This document shows positions 11,252 through 22,114 of a DNA stretch of 64,000 bases, piece after piece. Source of the DNA: Knoxdaviesia capensis (lineage: Eukaryota; Ascomycota; Sordariomycetes; Microascales; Gondwanamycetaceae). How positions within the stretch are numbered: position 1 is the stretch's first letter; each line of letters opens with the position of its first letter. Position numbers and translations under genes: made by a program. The notes below the pieces were generated by a model. It was not told the DNA's origin. It did not search any database and saw only the letters and a program-made list of their open reading frames with translations. The stretch lies in the NCBI GenBank assembly GCA_001510575.1, contig LNGK01000002.1:1662144-1726143 (forward strand). Direction: 5' to 3'.

Positions 11252-11956
11252 TGTTGGAGAGGTTGTTTGGAGATGCACGGCAGGAAGGAGGAAGAAGAAT
11301 ATCTGAAGGAGGTAGGAGATAAGCGTGTTTGGAGAATTGAAGATGTACGTAGAGCTAATGAAGATGATGGACTGGGTATATGAAATGTCTTGAAATGAAG
11401 TCAAGTGAAGAGCGAGGTGAACAATGGTTCGAGTGAAGAAAAGAATGAGGGCGTGGGATATTTGTAGTCGACCAGAAGTGGGAAGATGTCAGGGATCGAC
11501 AGTGTCAGTGTGTAATCTGGGAGAAAGGCTGGGGGAGGAGCAGGTGTTTTAAATTTCTTTCGCTGCGCGCGTTGAATTCGCGTTTCTTGCTTTTTCTTAT
11601 CCTGGCCGTTACACAGTGTGGAACCAAGCGCGACATCCAGGGTCGCGACGCAGGCGTCTGTACAGTGCCGGTTGGACATGTCGCACGGTCCGGGCCCGGG
11701 CCGCCGTTTGTCACGGCTTGTGCACGACACGTCAACCCAAGCATATCACCGGTAGACAACGCACGTCTAGCAGATAGTTCAAAGCCAGCTCATATCCCGA
11801 AGCACACATGTGAGTCCGGTCAGCTAACAAACAAAACAACCCAAAAACCCAGACACCATAGCTGTGGCTAGCAATATCACGTTCATTCATTAAAACAGCA
11901 TGATTGATGATACATTATTTCGTCCCTCCACCAACTACTTCCCGCACTCTCCCACA
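11252..11956. other. Intergenic region between apc11 and the Cys-rich gene
   Basis: About 700 bases that should contain the 3' end of apc11 and the promoter of the Cys-rich gene. The stretch 11280-11530 is purine-rich on plus, consistent with a pyrimidine-rich leader of the minus-strand gene. No gene seen. Confidence 0.6.
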
Positions 11957-12505
11957 TCACGCCGTTTCTGCTGGAGGCGCCGGAGCGCCTTCTCCCTGTT
12001 CCGTCCATTCAAACGCTGGAGAGACAAACGGGGCAAGTTAGCAGGGAATCTTTGTCTCTCCACCTTGCTATGGCCATGGTCGGCGGTGAACTCACGTTGT
12101 CGGCACATGGGACATTGGCCCTTTGCCGATTCTTGCTTGATCCACTCGAGGATGCAGTGCTGGAGGCATGGTTAGTATCTCGTGCCGGCCTGGTAGGAAG
12201 CAGAGGAAAGAGAATCACAAGCTTACCATGTGAAAGTTGTGGCCGCATTTTCCCGACACTGGAAAGCAGTTGTAGCTTGTTAGACGCGCCCACTACACCT
12301 CACTCGTCTCAAAAACAACGGGATATCGTAGTCTGATGGACCAAGGGAAAAAAAAAAACTCACAGATGCTGCAGTCATCGCCGGGATACTTGCACGCTGG
12401 ACATGTCCCGTCAAAATCCACCTGGCAGATACCACAAACGTCGTCTTCTGGGAGGTCCCATCGCCAGGTGGCAACGGCGTTCCACTGCGTGATCTTGACT
12501 TTCAT
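11957..12505 (-). CDS. apc11: Anaphase-promoting complex subunit Apc11 (RING-H2)
   Basis: Catalytic RING subunit of the APC/C E3 ubiquitin ligase, which with cullin-like Apc2 recruits the E2 to ubiquitinate mitotic cyclins and securin. Four exons: 12505-12364, 12258-12227, 12159-12096 and 12015-11957, giving 98 aa. The reconstructed protein starts MKVKITQWNAVATWRW and carries the diagnostic RING-H2 ligands: Cys24 and Cys27 (CGIC), Cys35 and Cys38 (CPAC), Cys45, Cys52 and His54 (KCGHNFH), His57, His59, Cys60, and Cys74/Cys77 (CPMC). The KCGHNFHMHCI and KGQCPMCRQ blocks are hallmark Apc11 sequence. Length agrees with the family (about 85-165). All three introns have GTRAG-type donors and AG acceptors, and the second has a clear CTAAC branch site. 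The only variable part is the short Pro/Ala tail. It is divergent from the sulfurtransferase gene with a 0.95-kb shared upstream region. Confidence 0.97.
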
Positions 12506-13453
12506 GGCGGGCAGCTCGACTGAGATCGGAGAGAATCGGTCACCGGGTGCCGTGAGGTTGGATGGTCGTGGCGGTGGTGGTGTTTGCCGTCAAAATAGAG
12601 GCCGGCGTTTGAAACTGTGTGGCATAAACCGAAAGCACTGTAGTCAACATGCAGCGTCTGGCACCGTGCCAATCACATGGAGATACTGTACTCTCCCAGG
12701 GTTATTAGTTTTCCGGCCCAGCTCAGAAACAGCGTGGCAAAACCCTAAGAGCTTGCTTCACCCAAATGCCGCTGACTAAAGCACCGCCCAAATGTTCGGG
12801 CCAGAGATCTCTCAATCGTCGGTTAGCGGCAAAACACTGCTAATCCATTACCAGGTTATGTATGGCCTTGGACGAGGAAGGAAGGAAAAAAAAGCTATCT
12901 GCAATTATATCACTCGGGTGGTGTTTTTGATGCAGCAATCTTCCCCCCTCCTCGGCATTGATGTATTTTATTTGACGTATTGATTTTTGCTAGCCTAAGA
13001 GTCTCTTTTCTTCTTTTGTATCTTTTTGGTCGTTCTTTGATGTTCTTGTCTTCTTCTTGTTCCTTCCTCCTTCATACACCTCTCACGATATAATCAGTCC
13101 AACCTCTATTTCCCTTTGCCCCCGAGAGAGGGGATATACGACCTGGTAGCTGACTAGTTTGTCGTTAATCACCTCAGATCATATTCCAGGTATGTGCTTT
13201 GTATTCCCTTGGGTGTTCAATGGGGGTGGGCTGTGGCTGAGGACAAGGCCAGTCTTTCAGTGTCGTGTGTGTGTAGTGTTTGGCTTCGATGTTTCAGACT
13301 CAAAGCCTGGGGGCTGTATCACGACTAGATCCGGCCAACTCCTCCGGATTGCTGCTCAATGCTTCTCAGTCATGTTAGGTGCATTCGTCATAATGCTTCA
13401 GCTCACGTCTTACTAACTGTCCGGTCATCTCTCTCTCTCTCTCTCGTCTAGCC
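12506..13453. promoter_or_regulatory. Divergent promoter region of apc11 and the sulfurtransferase gene
   Basis: 948 bases separate the two divergent start codons. A telobox-like AACCCTAA occurs at 12740-12747. From about 12990 to 13130 the plus strand is T/C-rich, as in fungal leaders of plus-strand genes. The right end is occupied by a 5'UTR intron of the sulfurtransferase gene. Transcription starts cannot be placed from sequence alone. Confidence 0.55.
13190..13451 (+). other. Predicted 5'UTR intron of the sulfurtransferase gene
   Basis: CCAG|GTATGT at 13190 is a strong donor. At the other end TTACTAAC is a near-perfect branch site, followed by a (CT)n pyrimidine tract and the acceptor CGTCTAG ending at 13451. 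The coding ATG follows two bases later (CC ATG G). Length is 262 nt. Confidence 0.72.
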
Positions 13454-14589
13454 ATGGTGGCAATCTCACTATCCGGAGCTGTGCGCTCCTCCCTCCGAAC
13501 CCAAACCTCCCGTCTCGCCTCCCGCAGCGCCTCCCCGATCCTCCACCGCCTCTTCTCCTCATACCTCGTCACGCCCAAGGAGGTGGCCGAAGCGCTGAAG
13601 AAGAACCCGCCGTCGCCCATCAGCACCGACCCGCGGGTGATCCCGCTGTGTGCGGCGTGGTTCCTGCCGAACGACGAGCGCACCGGCATCCAGGTGTACC
13701 GCGAGACCCGCATCCCCAAGGCGCGCTTCTTCGACATCGACAAGGTGGTCGACCGGCGGAGTCCGTACCCGCACATGCTGCCGAGCCCCAAGGACTTTGC
13801 CTCGGCCATGAGCGAGCTGGGCATCCGCCGCGACGACACCGTTGTGGTGTACGACACGAAGGAGCTCGGCATCTTCAGCGCGCCGCGCGTGGCCTGGACG
13901 CTGCGCATCTTCGGCCACCCCAAGGTGCACGTGCTCAACAACTTCAAGCTGTGGGTCGACCAGGGCCTGCCCGTCGAGTCGGGCGAGTTCTACAGCGTCG
14001 ACTGCTGCACCTACCCCATCCCCGAGCTCGCCGAGGCCCACGTCGCCTCGTTCGAGCAGATGCGCGAGATTGCGGGCGACCACAACAAGGAGGGCGCCGA
14101 GGGCGTGCAGGTGCTTGATGCCCGCCCCGAGGGCCGCTTCCTCGGCCGCGACCCCGAGCCGCGCGAGGGCCTCTCCAACGGCCACATGCCCGGCTCCATC
14201 AGCATGCCGTTCAACATCGTGCTGGACCCCGAGACGAAGGCCTTCTACGAGCCCGAGAAGCTGCGCGCGATCTTCGCTGAGAAGGGCGTCGATCCGGCCA
14301 AGCCCATCGTTGCCTCGTGCGGTTCCGGTGTGACGGCGTGCGTGCTGGAGGCCGCCCTAGTCTCGGCGGAGATCGGAACCCCCGAGACCCGCAAGGTGTA
14401 CGACGGCAGCTGGACGTAAGTTGGTTTTCCCTTGGCTCTTTTTTTTTTTTTTCTTGGCAGTATAGAAGAGCAAGTCTGCCATACAATATGTGTCTTGATA
14501 CTAATTCTTCCTTTCTCATCTTCGTCAACAGTGAGTGGGCCCAGCGTGTGCGTCCTTCAGATAATCTCATCCACAAGGTCTCTGAGTAG
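13454..14589 (+). CDS. Mitochondrial-type thiosulfate/3-mercaptopyruvate sulfurtransferase (tandem rhodanese)
   Basis: Sulfur-transfer enzyme that forms a Cys persulfide from 3-mercaptopyruvate or thiosulfate. The yeast relative Tum1 feeds sulfur to tRNA thiolation. Exons are 13454-14415 and 14532-14589, with a 116-nt intron (GTAAGT ... AACAG); the protein is 339 aa. Residues 1-38 are rich in Arg/Ser/Leu without acids, typical of a mitochondrial presequence. The first rhodanese domain (about 38-175) lacks a catalytic Cys. The second (about 205-335) has CGSGVTAC with the catalytic Cys at 289. A CGSGV loop is typical of mercaptopyruvate sulfurtransferases rather than the CRKGV of thiosulfate-preferring rhodaneses. 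The short second exon supplies EWAQRV, the usual end of the second domain. The start has a good context (GCCATGG) just after the predicted 5'UTR intron. Confidence 0.95.
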
Positions 14590-15637
14590 ATAGTACTTGA
14601 GCATCTTTGGAACTCCCGACGTCGACTTTTGGGCAACACCCTGCTTTTAAGGCTGTGCCGTGCATACGAATTGGAGGATGTGTAAGATTTCCGGACGAAA
14701 GCATTTTCTATCGTGCTCTCTCTCGATCTCACGAGGTGGTCTGAGTTAGTATCCAGTTCTCATTGCTAAGATGCGGTTGATTTATTTTATTAGTCCACGA
14801 TTCGCATTCCCTTTTCCTTCCCTGTTACCATAGTTTCTTCTCTCTCTGTCCTTCCGTGTTCCTCACGCCAATGCCCGTTTTCATTTCCTTTTTCTGCTTC
14901 CTATCAAACGGGACTTCTCCCGACCTCACGCCCAATCAACCACTCTTTTTTTCTGGTTTACTCTCTTCTCAATCAATTAATCATGCGGATTGGGGTGGGT
15001 AATTCTTCCTAGCTAGTAATGCCATGGCTCTCTCTGTCTCTTTTTTTCTCTACGATTCTTCCCCCAGATATTGTGTGTACTTCGCTGTCCAGTGCAACTA
15101 CTCCAGCAATGCAAACCAGCCAATGGAGTGAGAATCTTGATCTTCCAAAGCTGTCCGATCGGTCGATTCCAGACCGATTCACCGAACCTCACCGATAAGT
15201 AAAAGTGGGTCTGAGAACCGTTGATCCGCGCCTGATATTCAAGGCACAAAGATTAGACATCCCTTAGTCAGCGTCCCTCAAGGTTTAGGGCTCAAGTCCG
15301 GCGCGGCCACAATTTCTTGCCCTCAATTTTCCCCCGCCAAAGCCACAAGTGCAGTAAATATACTTTTGGCCGCTCAAAATCAGTGGAAGGGAAAAAAAGT
15401 CCACACAAATATTTTGGCAGTGCAGAACTGTGCAGGTTGTGGTTCCCAGTCCCACCTTTTGCCTTTTCCTCACCCATTACTACGATCTCGAACTCTTTAT
15501 TCTTTTTCCTTCCCCCCCTCCCCATACTCGCGAATTCCGTTCCTCGATCCCCGAATCGACGACACTCCCTCTCGACCTTTTTTTTTTCTTCTTCCGACTC
15601 CCTCAACAACCCTCCTCCCCCCCCCCAGAAATACACA
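14590..15637. promoter_or_regulatory. Intergenic region and leader of rps2
   Basis: The first part (to about 15050) is T/C-rich and fits the 3' flank of the sulfurtransferase. A telobox-like TTTAGGG lies at 15284-15290, about 350 bases before the rps2 start; such TTAGGG elements are known Tbf1-type sites at fungal ribosomal-protein promoters. From about 15470 to 15628 the plus strand is strongly pyrimidine-rich and ends in poly-C plus CAG just before AAATACACAATG, so a 5'UTR intron acceptor there is possible but unproven. Confidence 0.5.
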
Positions 15638-15961
15638 ATGGCTGACCGTGGTGGTGCTGCTGCCCCCCGTGGAGGTGGCTTCGGAGCCCGTGGCGGAGAC
15701 CGTGGTGGCCGTGGAGGCCGTGGAGGTCGCCGTGGCCGTCGCGGCGGCGGCAAGAGCGACGAGAAGGAGTGGCAGCCGGTCACCAAGCTGGGCCGTCTTG
15801 TCAAGGCTGGCAAGATCACCAGCATGGAGGAGATCTACCTGCACTCGCTCGCCATCAAGGAGTACCAGATTGTTGACTACTTCCTGCCCAAGCTGAAGGA
15901 TGAGGTGATGAAGGTACGGATATTATCTTTGGGGAGGGCTTGCTTGGGTGTGGACGTGCAC

Positions 15962-16007
<46 letters not shown>

Positions 16008-16816
16008 TGGGTGGTTTTGGCTGTTGAGGGGTCAGTGGTGTGGAGAGGCGTGGTGTCTGTGAGATATCACAAGGTCTCACAACCGCCTTTCTCGGCTGCA
16101 CCAGGGCTCTTCAGCGCCAATCCCAGCCTCAGACACAAAATACCAAAAGAGGAACTGCAACAGAAACTAACCCAGTCCCCCCGTTTGTCTTCTTCCCCCC
16201 CACTACAGATCAAGCCCGTCCAGAAGCAGACCCGTGCCGGACAGCGTACCCGCTTCAAGGCCATCGTCATCATCGGTGACTCCGAGGGCCACGTCGGTCT
16301 CGGTATCAAGACCTCCAAGGAAGTGGCCACCGCTATCCGCGCCGCTATCATCATCGCCAAGCTTAGCGTCATCCCCGTCCGGAGAGGATACTGGGGCACC
16401 AACCTCGGTGCTCCCCACTCGCTCCCCTGCAAGGAGAGCGGCAAGTGCGGTTCGGTCACCGTCCGTGTAAGTTTGAGATGCCTGGATCCTCTTCACGCAT
16501 TTCTGAGTCTTCGTTCGCACGGAAACTAACACACGTGGCTCCTCGTTTTCGCAAACAACAGCTTATCCCCGCCCCCCGCGGTACCGGCCTCGTTGCCTCG
16601 CCCGCCGTCAAGCGCTTCCTGCAGCTCGCCGGTGTCGAGGACGCCTACACCTCGTCGGCCGGCTCGACCAAGACCCTCGAGAACACCCTCAAGGCCACCT
16701 TCACCGCCGTTTCCAACACCTATGCCTTCCTCACCCCCAACCTGTGGAAGGAGAGCAAGCTCGTGCGGAGTCCCCTGGAAGAGTTCGCCGACACTCTGCG
16801 CGAGAAGCGGTACTAG
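15638..16816 (+). CDS. rps2: 40S ribosomal protein uS5 (Rps2)
   Basis: Component of the small ribosomal subunit near the mRNA entry channel and decoding centre, needed for translational accuracy. Exons are 15638-15913, 16209-16466 and 16562-16816, all joined in phase 0, giving 262 aa. The N-terminus (residues 5-38) is a Gly/Arg RGG-type tail, a usual arginine-methylation target in eukaryotic uS5. The S5 N-terminal double-stranded RNA-binding-like domain covers about 65-165 (including the block GHVGLGIKTSKEVATAIR), and the C-terminal S5 domain covers about 175-245 (including APRGTGLVASP). Length fits the family (about 250-295). Intron 1 (295 nt) contains an (AC)20 microsatellite. Upstream are a pyrimidine-rich leader and a telobox-like element. 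The family assignment is certain. Confidence 0.98.
15966..16005. repeat. (AC)20 microsatellite in rps2 intron 1
   Basis: Forty-base AC dinucleotide run 52 bases after the donor of rps2 intron 1. Confidence 0.97.
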
Positions 16817-17793
16817 ATTGCTCGGAGAGACTAAAAAAAAGAAAAATGCTCCGTCTGGGCTTTCTTTTTTTCTGTCTGTCCTCTTTCTTTCTTCGTTAAT
16901 CGCGGCGTTCTGAATTTTTAAATTCTTTTTTTATTCATGTTTCCCACACCCACTACCTCGATTTTTTAACGTCTTCACCTTTTACTTCTTTAAACATTGG
17001 CGGAACTGAGAACTTTGGCTTGGGAGAGATGCGGGGAGACACTTATCCAGGTTTCTTTCGCCTCTCCTTCTGGATGGAAGGATTTTTTTCTTTGTGTGAT
17101 GAAATGCAAGGAATTTCTGGCTTCCTAAAGATTCATGAGGAACAAGACTCTAAAAAAAGGATTCAAAATTTGGAGGCCGGATTAAATGGGAACCTTGGTT
17201 TGGCGTTCTGTTTATGGTCTCTAGATTTCAACCCCAATAAAAATGAAATCCCGTCCTAATGTGCCGTTCGTGGTTGCTGCTGTGAATGTGTTCCCCACGT
17301 TATTACCCTCAGGTCCAGAGTCGTCGAGGTGCGCTACTCAGACATACAAGCATCACATCTTGAAAGATGAAGGAGGTCAACAACATGATAAGCAGCAATC
17401 AATTAATTTGAGACCCGAATCGAAAAGAAGTAACCCAAAATAAGAAGAAGCGGAAACAAAACGGATATCCAAGTTCCTGCACAAAACAGCCCCCTATCCG
17501 CATCACAAGAAGATTCAAAAGGAGACGGTACCCCCAGCCAAACATCGCCCTCAAAACGAGAAGGGAAAAAAAAAACAAATCAAACAGAACTTCCTCCAAA
17601 ATGGCCAGCCCTAGTTGCATAAAATCAATAAGACAAGACAAAAAAACTAAAGGGCAAGACTACTTCCTCCGCGGTGGCCCGGGGCCACTGCCCGGTCCCC
17701 CCGGCTGACATTCCGTGGCGGTCCGGCCGGGGTTGCTCGTCACTAGATCAAGTACCTCCACCCAGAAAGCCCCAGAAAAAAGCTATAAGCAGT
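16817..17793. other. Convergent intergenic region after rps2
   Basis: About 980 bases between the stop codons of rps2 (+) and the large minus-strand gene. The first 180 bases are T/C-rich, as in other 3' flanks here. No gene seen. Confidence 0.65.
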
Positions 17794-20700
17794 TCACAAA
17801 GTAGTGTTAGTTGAGTTGCTTGTCCTCTGTAGAAATCCAGCATCCAATTCGGGGAGGAAAGGGNNNNNNNNNNNNNNNNNNNNNNNNNNNNNNNNNNNNN
17901 NNNNNNNNNNNNNNNNNNNNNGGGGGTGTAAAAGGCTCGGAAAGTGAGACCACTCCTCCGTCTTCTTCTCTTGCTTACCACGTTTTTGAGGTTGAGCTGC
18001 GCTGTCATCGTATGTTTCTTCATCGTCATCGTCATCGTCATCGTCATCCTCATAAGCCACATCACTCTCGTCATCTCCATCTCCATCTCCGTCCCCGTCC
18101 CCGTCTCCGTCTCCGTCTCCGTCACCGCCATCGCCGTCTCCGTCGCCGTCGCCGTCACCATCGCCATCGCCATCGCCGTCGCCGTCACCATCGCCAGCCT
18201 GGCCTGCCATATCCCCGGCAGCCAGAGTCCCCGGCAGCGCAGCATGCCACGGGTCGTACGCCGGCCGCGGCGCCGCCGGGTCCCACGCGTCCGCGAGCTG
18301 CATCTGGCTGCGCAGCTCGGCCGTCTGCAGCGTCGGCGGCCAGCGGTCCAGCGAGAACAGCCGCGGCAGCTTGCGGCCGCGCACGCTCTCGTCCGCCCAG
18401 TCCCACCGCCGGTCCGACACCGCCGCCAGCCGCACCGTCACGGGGATCGCCGGGTCGCCGAGCCCCAGGCTCGGCGCCATCACGTTGGTCACCCGGCTCG
18501 GGATCAGCATCGTCTTGTTGTCTGCGCACTCCACCAGCATCTGCTTGCGCAGGAACTCGGCGGTTGCCTCTTTGCGTTTCTTGCTGGTGCCGGGGTCCGT
18601 GGTGGCGGCCGCCGCGGCGGCTGTGGCTGTGGCGGTGGCTGTGGCGGTGGCTGTGGCCGCGGCCGGGCCGGCTCCCGAGCCTTCCGCCGCCTGCTCTCCG
18701 CTCCCGCGCGGCGGGTTGCCGATCTGCAGCACATTCGCGAGCGTCATCACACTCGGCTTGCCATTAGCATCCACCGCGGTGTCCATGCGGCTCTTCCACG
18801 CCGCCAGCGACAGCACCATGTTATCTCGGATGTCGCCGTCGGCCAGCCGAAACCGGTTCTGCGTCTGGTCAACGAGGCTGGAGATAATCTTCATGGTTTT
18901 CCCGAGCCGGTAGGCCAGGCGCGGCAGGTAGATCCGCGTCAGGATGATCGACGAGTTGTGCACCCACTGTCCGTTTCGGAGGAAGTGGTGCCAGTCCAGG
19001 ATTGTTTTCTTGTGGTCCGGATAGCCCGACCACACTATGCGGGTCTCCGGGTGGAAATGGACTTCGGGTCGAGAAATCTGCAGCCGCCCATTCTCATCCG
19101 CGGCCATCCTGTAGAATAATCAAGATTTGGTCAGTCAGTGCTCGTAGTCTTACACAAGATGGGGAACTCCCCTAGGTGGGAGAGAGGGAAAAGAAAGAGT
19201 TCTAGACTGACTTGAAGCACGCTTTGCCCAGGTCCGTCTTTCCATAGTCGACCAAGCCTTCGATTGTGAAGGTCATCTTCTCCACGGCCCCGTTCGCATC
19301 GGCATTCAGAAGCTCCAGATACCGCTCCACCGGCATCGGAAAGTCCGGCGTTTCCTTGGTGTGTCCGCAGATGAACTCATCCTGCAGGATATCCTGGGCC
19401 CGGTCCACGAAGATCCTTTCCGAGGCATTCAGATAATCACACAGCGTCAAATATCCCAGGCTCTCGTTGACGCCCGGCTGGCACAGCAGCTCGAGGTACT
19501 GGAGCTCGTCTTCGTACGGGTGGGATGTGTGCTGGCGCAGAAGCACGCCGATGGCCTTATCCTGCAGATCCCGCGACACGTGCACCATGTTAAGTGGTGC
19601 CGCCCGGAGATCGGCGGCGTGCTTGTGGTAAGGAGCCGGAAGCTCCTTTGTCGGTTTCTCCAGATCCCGGCCGTTGTACATGTTCCCCCTGAACCCGGCG
19701 TTGATATTGTCCAGCACCATTGTGAGCAGTGCACGCGGCTGTTTCGCCGATGCGTGCTTCAACGAGTCGTGGACGCTGCGCATGCGGTTGCGCCAGCGAA
19801 TGATCGAATAGAACTTCTCCGGCGTCACGTCCATGTCGGAATACGGTCCCAGGTAGTTCCGCGGCAGCGCAAGAGGCATGTATTCCACCGTCTCCGTCAC
19901 CGTCTCGGCTTTGCCGGCGTCGCCTCCGCCCGGCTTGGCGTACTCTATCTTGGCGGTGCTGAACATTGTCGGAAACTTAGCCCGGAGATCCTCCAGCTTG
20001 GAGGCAGCGCCGGCCGCCGGAGCACCTCCGGTTCTCGCTTGCTCGTCGATGACAGGATCCCGCGCGTCCGGAGTCAGCCGCTCGAGCTCCCGTGCCGCTT
20101 GCACCTGCTGGACCTGGATGTCGTGGTTCTGGACGTACCCGAACGGATCAAGCTTCCCCACATCCGGCATTGCCTTCAGTGCGATATCGTTCAGGTTCAG
20201 GCCCGGATCTGGCAGTTTGTCCGGGTTCATCTTCTGTTCCTGGAGAATGGCCTGGTCTTCCAGGTAAGTCATGGCCGGCGGCACCGCGAGCGAGTTCCAG
20301 TAGCCCAGCGTCACCGTCATGCCGCTGTGGTCGCCAAACGTCATGAGCACGTTCTGGAGAGCCGCACGCCGCAGGCCCCGGTACTCAGAGAACTGGAACA
20401 GCGCATCATCAGTGGCGGCATACGGCTCTTCTTTGCTCTCCACCATGTCCCACTTGAACTTGAACAGGTGGTTCTTCTTAGGGTTGGCGCCGGCCGGCTG
20501 CAGACTGTTGATGACATGCTGAATGCCGAATCGCATGCAGTCTCGGAAAATGTTGTCCTCCACCATGGCCATGTTAAACTCTCCCGAGATGTATCCCGCA
20601 TCGTCCAGGTCGGCAAGCTTGAGAGACGGGTGTTCCTGCCAGAGCTGGATCTGGTGGCACTGGAACCAGCGGAGGAAGTATACGATAAATTGGTACGGCG

Positions 20701-22114
20701 GGATTCCGTAGGCCGACTCGTGGAGTCCAATGGGGAGTCGCGGTAGCAGTCTACGCCACGGCGCCACAGTGTTGGTCAGCTCGCCGTCTGCCGCATTATC
20801 GGCGGCATCGCTTCGCGCGCCCGGCCCCGTTCCGCCCATCTCGGTGTCTTTACCAGCCGAAACACTCTGGTTGCCGCCGAGCAGTTGGCTCGCAGCGGTC
20901 AGTCGTGGCGGGGTTAGCTTCATCATTTGTTTGGGGAACGTCAAGAGGAGCTTGGCTTTGCCGTAGTAGTGTTCCTCGCAGATGGAATGTGTCGACAACA
21001 ACACGAGGGTCTCCCGGAGGCTTGCCCCCCAGCTCTGGGTTCCGTCGTAGATGCCGATCAGATGTTCGACGTATGCGAAAATCTCCTCTCGCTTGGCCGT
21101 CCAATCAACCGTGCGATCAATGTCCTCATCCCGGAGAAAGTTGCGAATTCGGACCAGTTGAACTGCCGGCGGGTGAATCATCCAGTCCTTGTACTCGGTC
21201 ATCACCGCCTCCTCCTTCGGCATGGCGCCGGAGTTGATCATGGCCCGTAACAGGCGGTTGTCCGGGTGATCACCGACAATGTCAACGGCCGGCCCTTCGA
21301 TATTGGCCTTTAGGTCCGACAGGTCGAAGGGGTCTGAGCCAGAACTGTCGCTCAACGAAGCCCCAGAGATCTTGAGCTTGGACATCCAAAAGTGGAATGG
21401 GAGAGATTTGTCGTTGAAGGCTGCCTTTACCGCCCCCAGGGGAGTACGCAGAAACGGGTTGTCCTTCTCGGTCGCCGCCCCAGATGATGCTGCTAGGCCA
21501 CCGCGTGACTTCGTACGCCGGCCTTGCTGCCAGTGGTTGATATCGAACACCACTCGTTTCGCCGCACGCTTCGGCTTCGGCTTCGGCCTCGGCTTCGGCT
21601 CCGGCTTCTTCCCGCGTCCCTTGCGACGGGGTTCTTTTTCGCCGGACAAGATTCTCTTTCCAATTTCGATCGCTTCTTTCCGCCCCATCACATCGTCCCA
21701 TCCAAGGCCACGGCGCTGAAGTGCCTTCAGCACCCAACCCAGCTTCCACTCGTCTCCCTCTTGTCCCCGCGCCGCCATCACCATGACATCCCGCAGCATC
21801 TGGCGACGACGCATTTTGGCAGCGCGGCGGGCGGCGCCAAAGTCCTCTTGCATTAAATTCGGGTACTTGTGGCCGTAGAGCGCAATCAGAACGTTGCGGA
21901 AGTTCTTGTTTTGTCGGATGATCGGCTTCAGGCGGGTAAACGAGCTGACAAGGATATCGTCGAAGGCCGTCAGCAGGCGATGATCTTCGCCATCGGCGTC
22001 TTTGAGATCTACCCTTCCACCTAGATGGGGCTCGATGGCCTCGAAGATCGCGTTGGGGAACACATTGCGCAGCTGAGCGAGGAAGATCCGAAATTGATCT
22101 GGTTGATGATTCAT
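17794..22114 (-). CDS. Large unrecognised protein, about 1405 aa, interrupted by an assembly gap
   Basis: Two long frames belong to one gene. Exon 1 is 22114-19212 and exon 2 is 19108-17794. The 103-nt intron (donor GTCAGT, acceptor TCTACAG) joins KACFK to MAADENGR in frame. I do not recognise any catalytic domain. Residues 1-110 are helical and basic (ARRAAKMRRR), 162-188 are a Lys/Arg/Pro tract (KPEPKPRPKPK), and the rest of exon 1 is globular-looking with mixed composition. Exon 2 starts with another globular block (VHFHPETRIVWSGYP, LDWHHFL), then an (Ala-Thr)n tract at about 1117-1138, a (Asp-Gly)n tract at about 1273-1315 and nine Asp at about 1324-1332, followed by KRGKQEKK. The 58-N gap falls near the C-terminus, so the last 20 or so residues and the stop are provisional. 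No signal peptide or membrane segment. Function unknown. Confidence 0.84.
17864..17921. other. Assembly gap (58 N)
   Basis: A run of 58 N inside the 3' part of the large minus-strand gene. The true length is unknown, so the reading frame across it cannot be trusted. Confidence 1.
18067..18195 (-). repeat. Coding hexanucleotide repeat encoding (Asp-Gly)n
   Basis: Imperfect tandem GACGGC/GATGGC/GACGGA/GACGGG units on the minus strand, translating to about 43 residues of alternating Asp and Gly with one slip (GG). A further nine GAY codons follow at about 18016-18042. Codon variation within the tract shows that the peptide repeat, not only the DNA repeat, has been kept. Confidence 0.92.

Noticed and set aside
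19361..20746. 461-codon plus-strand frame opposite the large unrecognised gene
   Set aside because: Antisense shadow; the minus-strand frame is longer, spliced in frame and has more natural composition.
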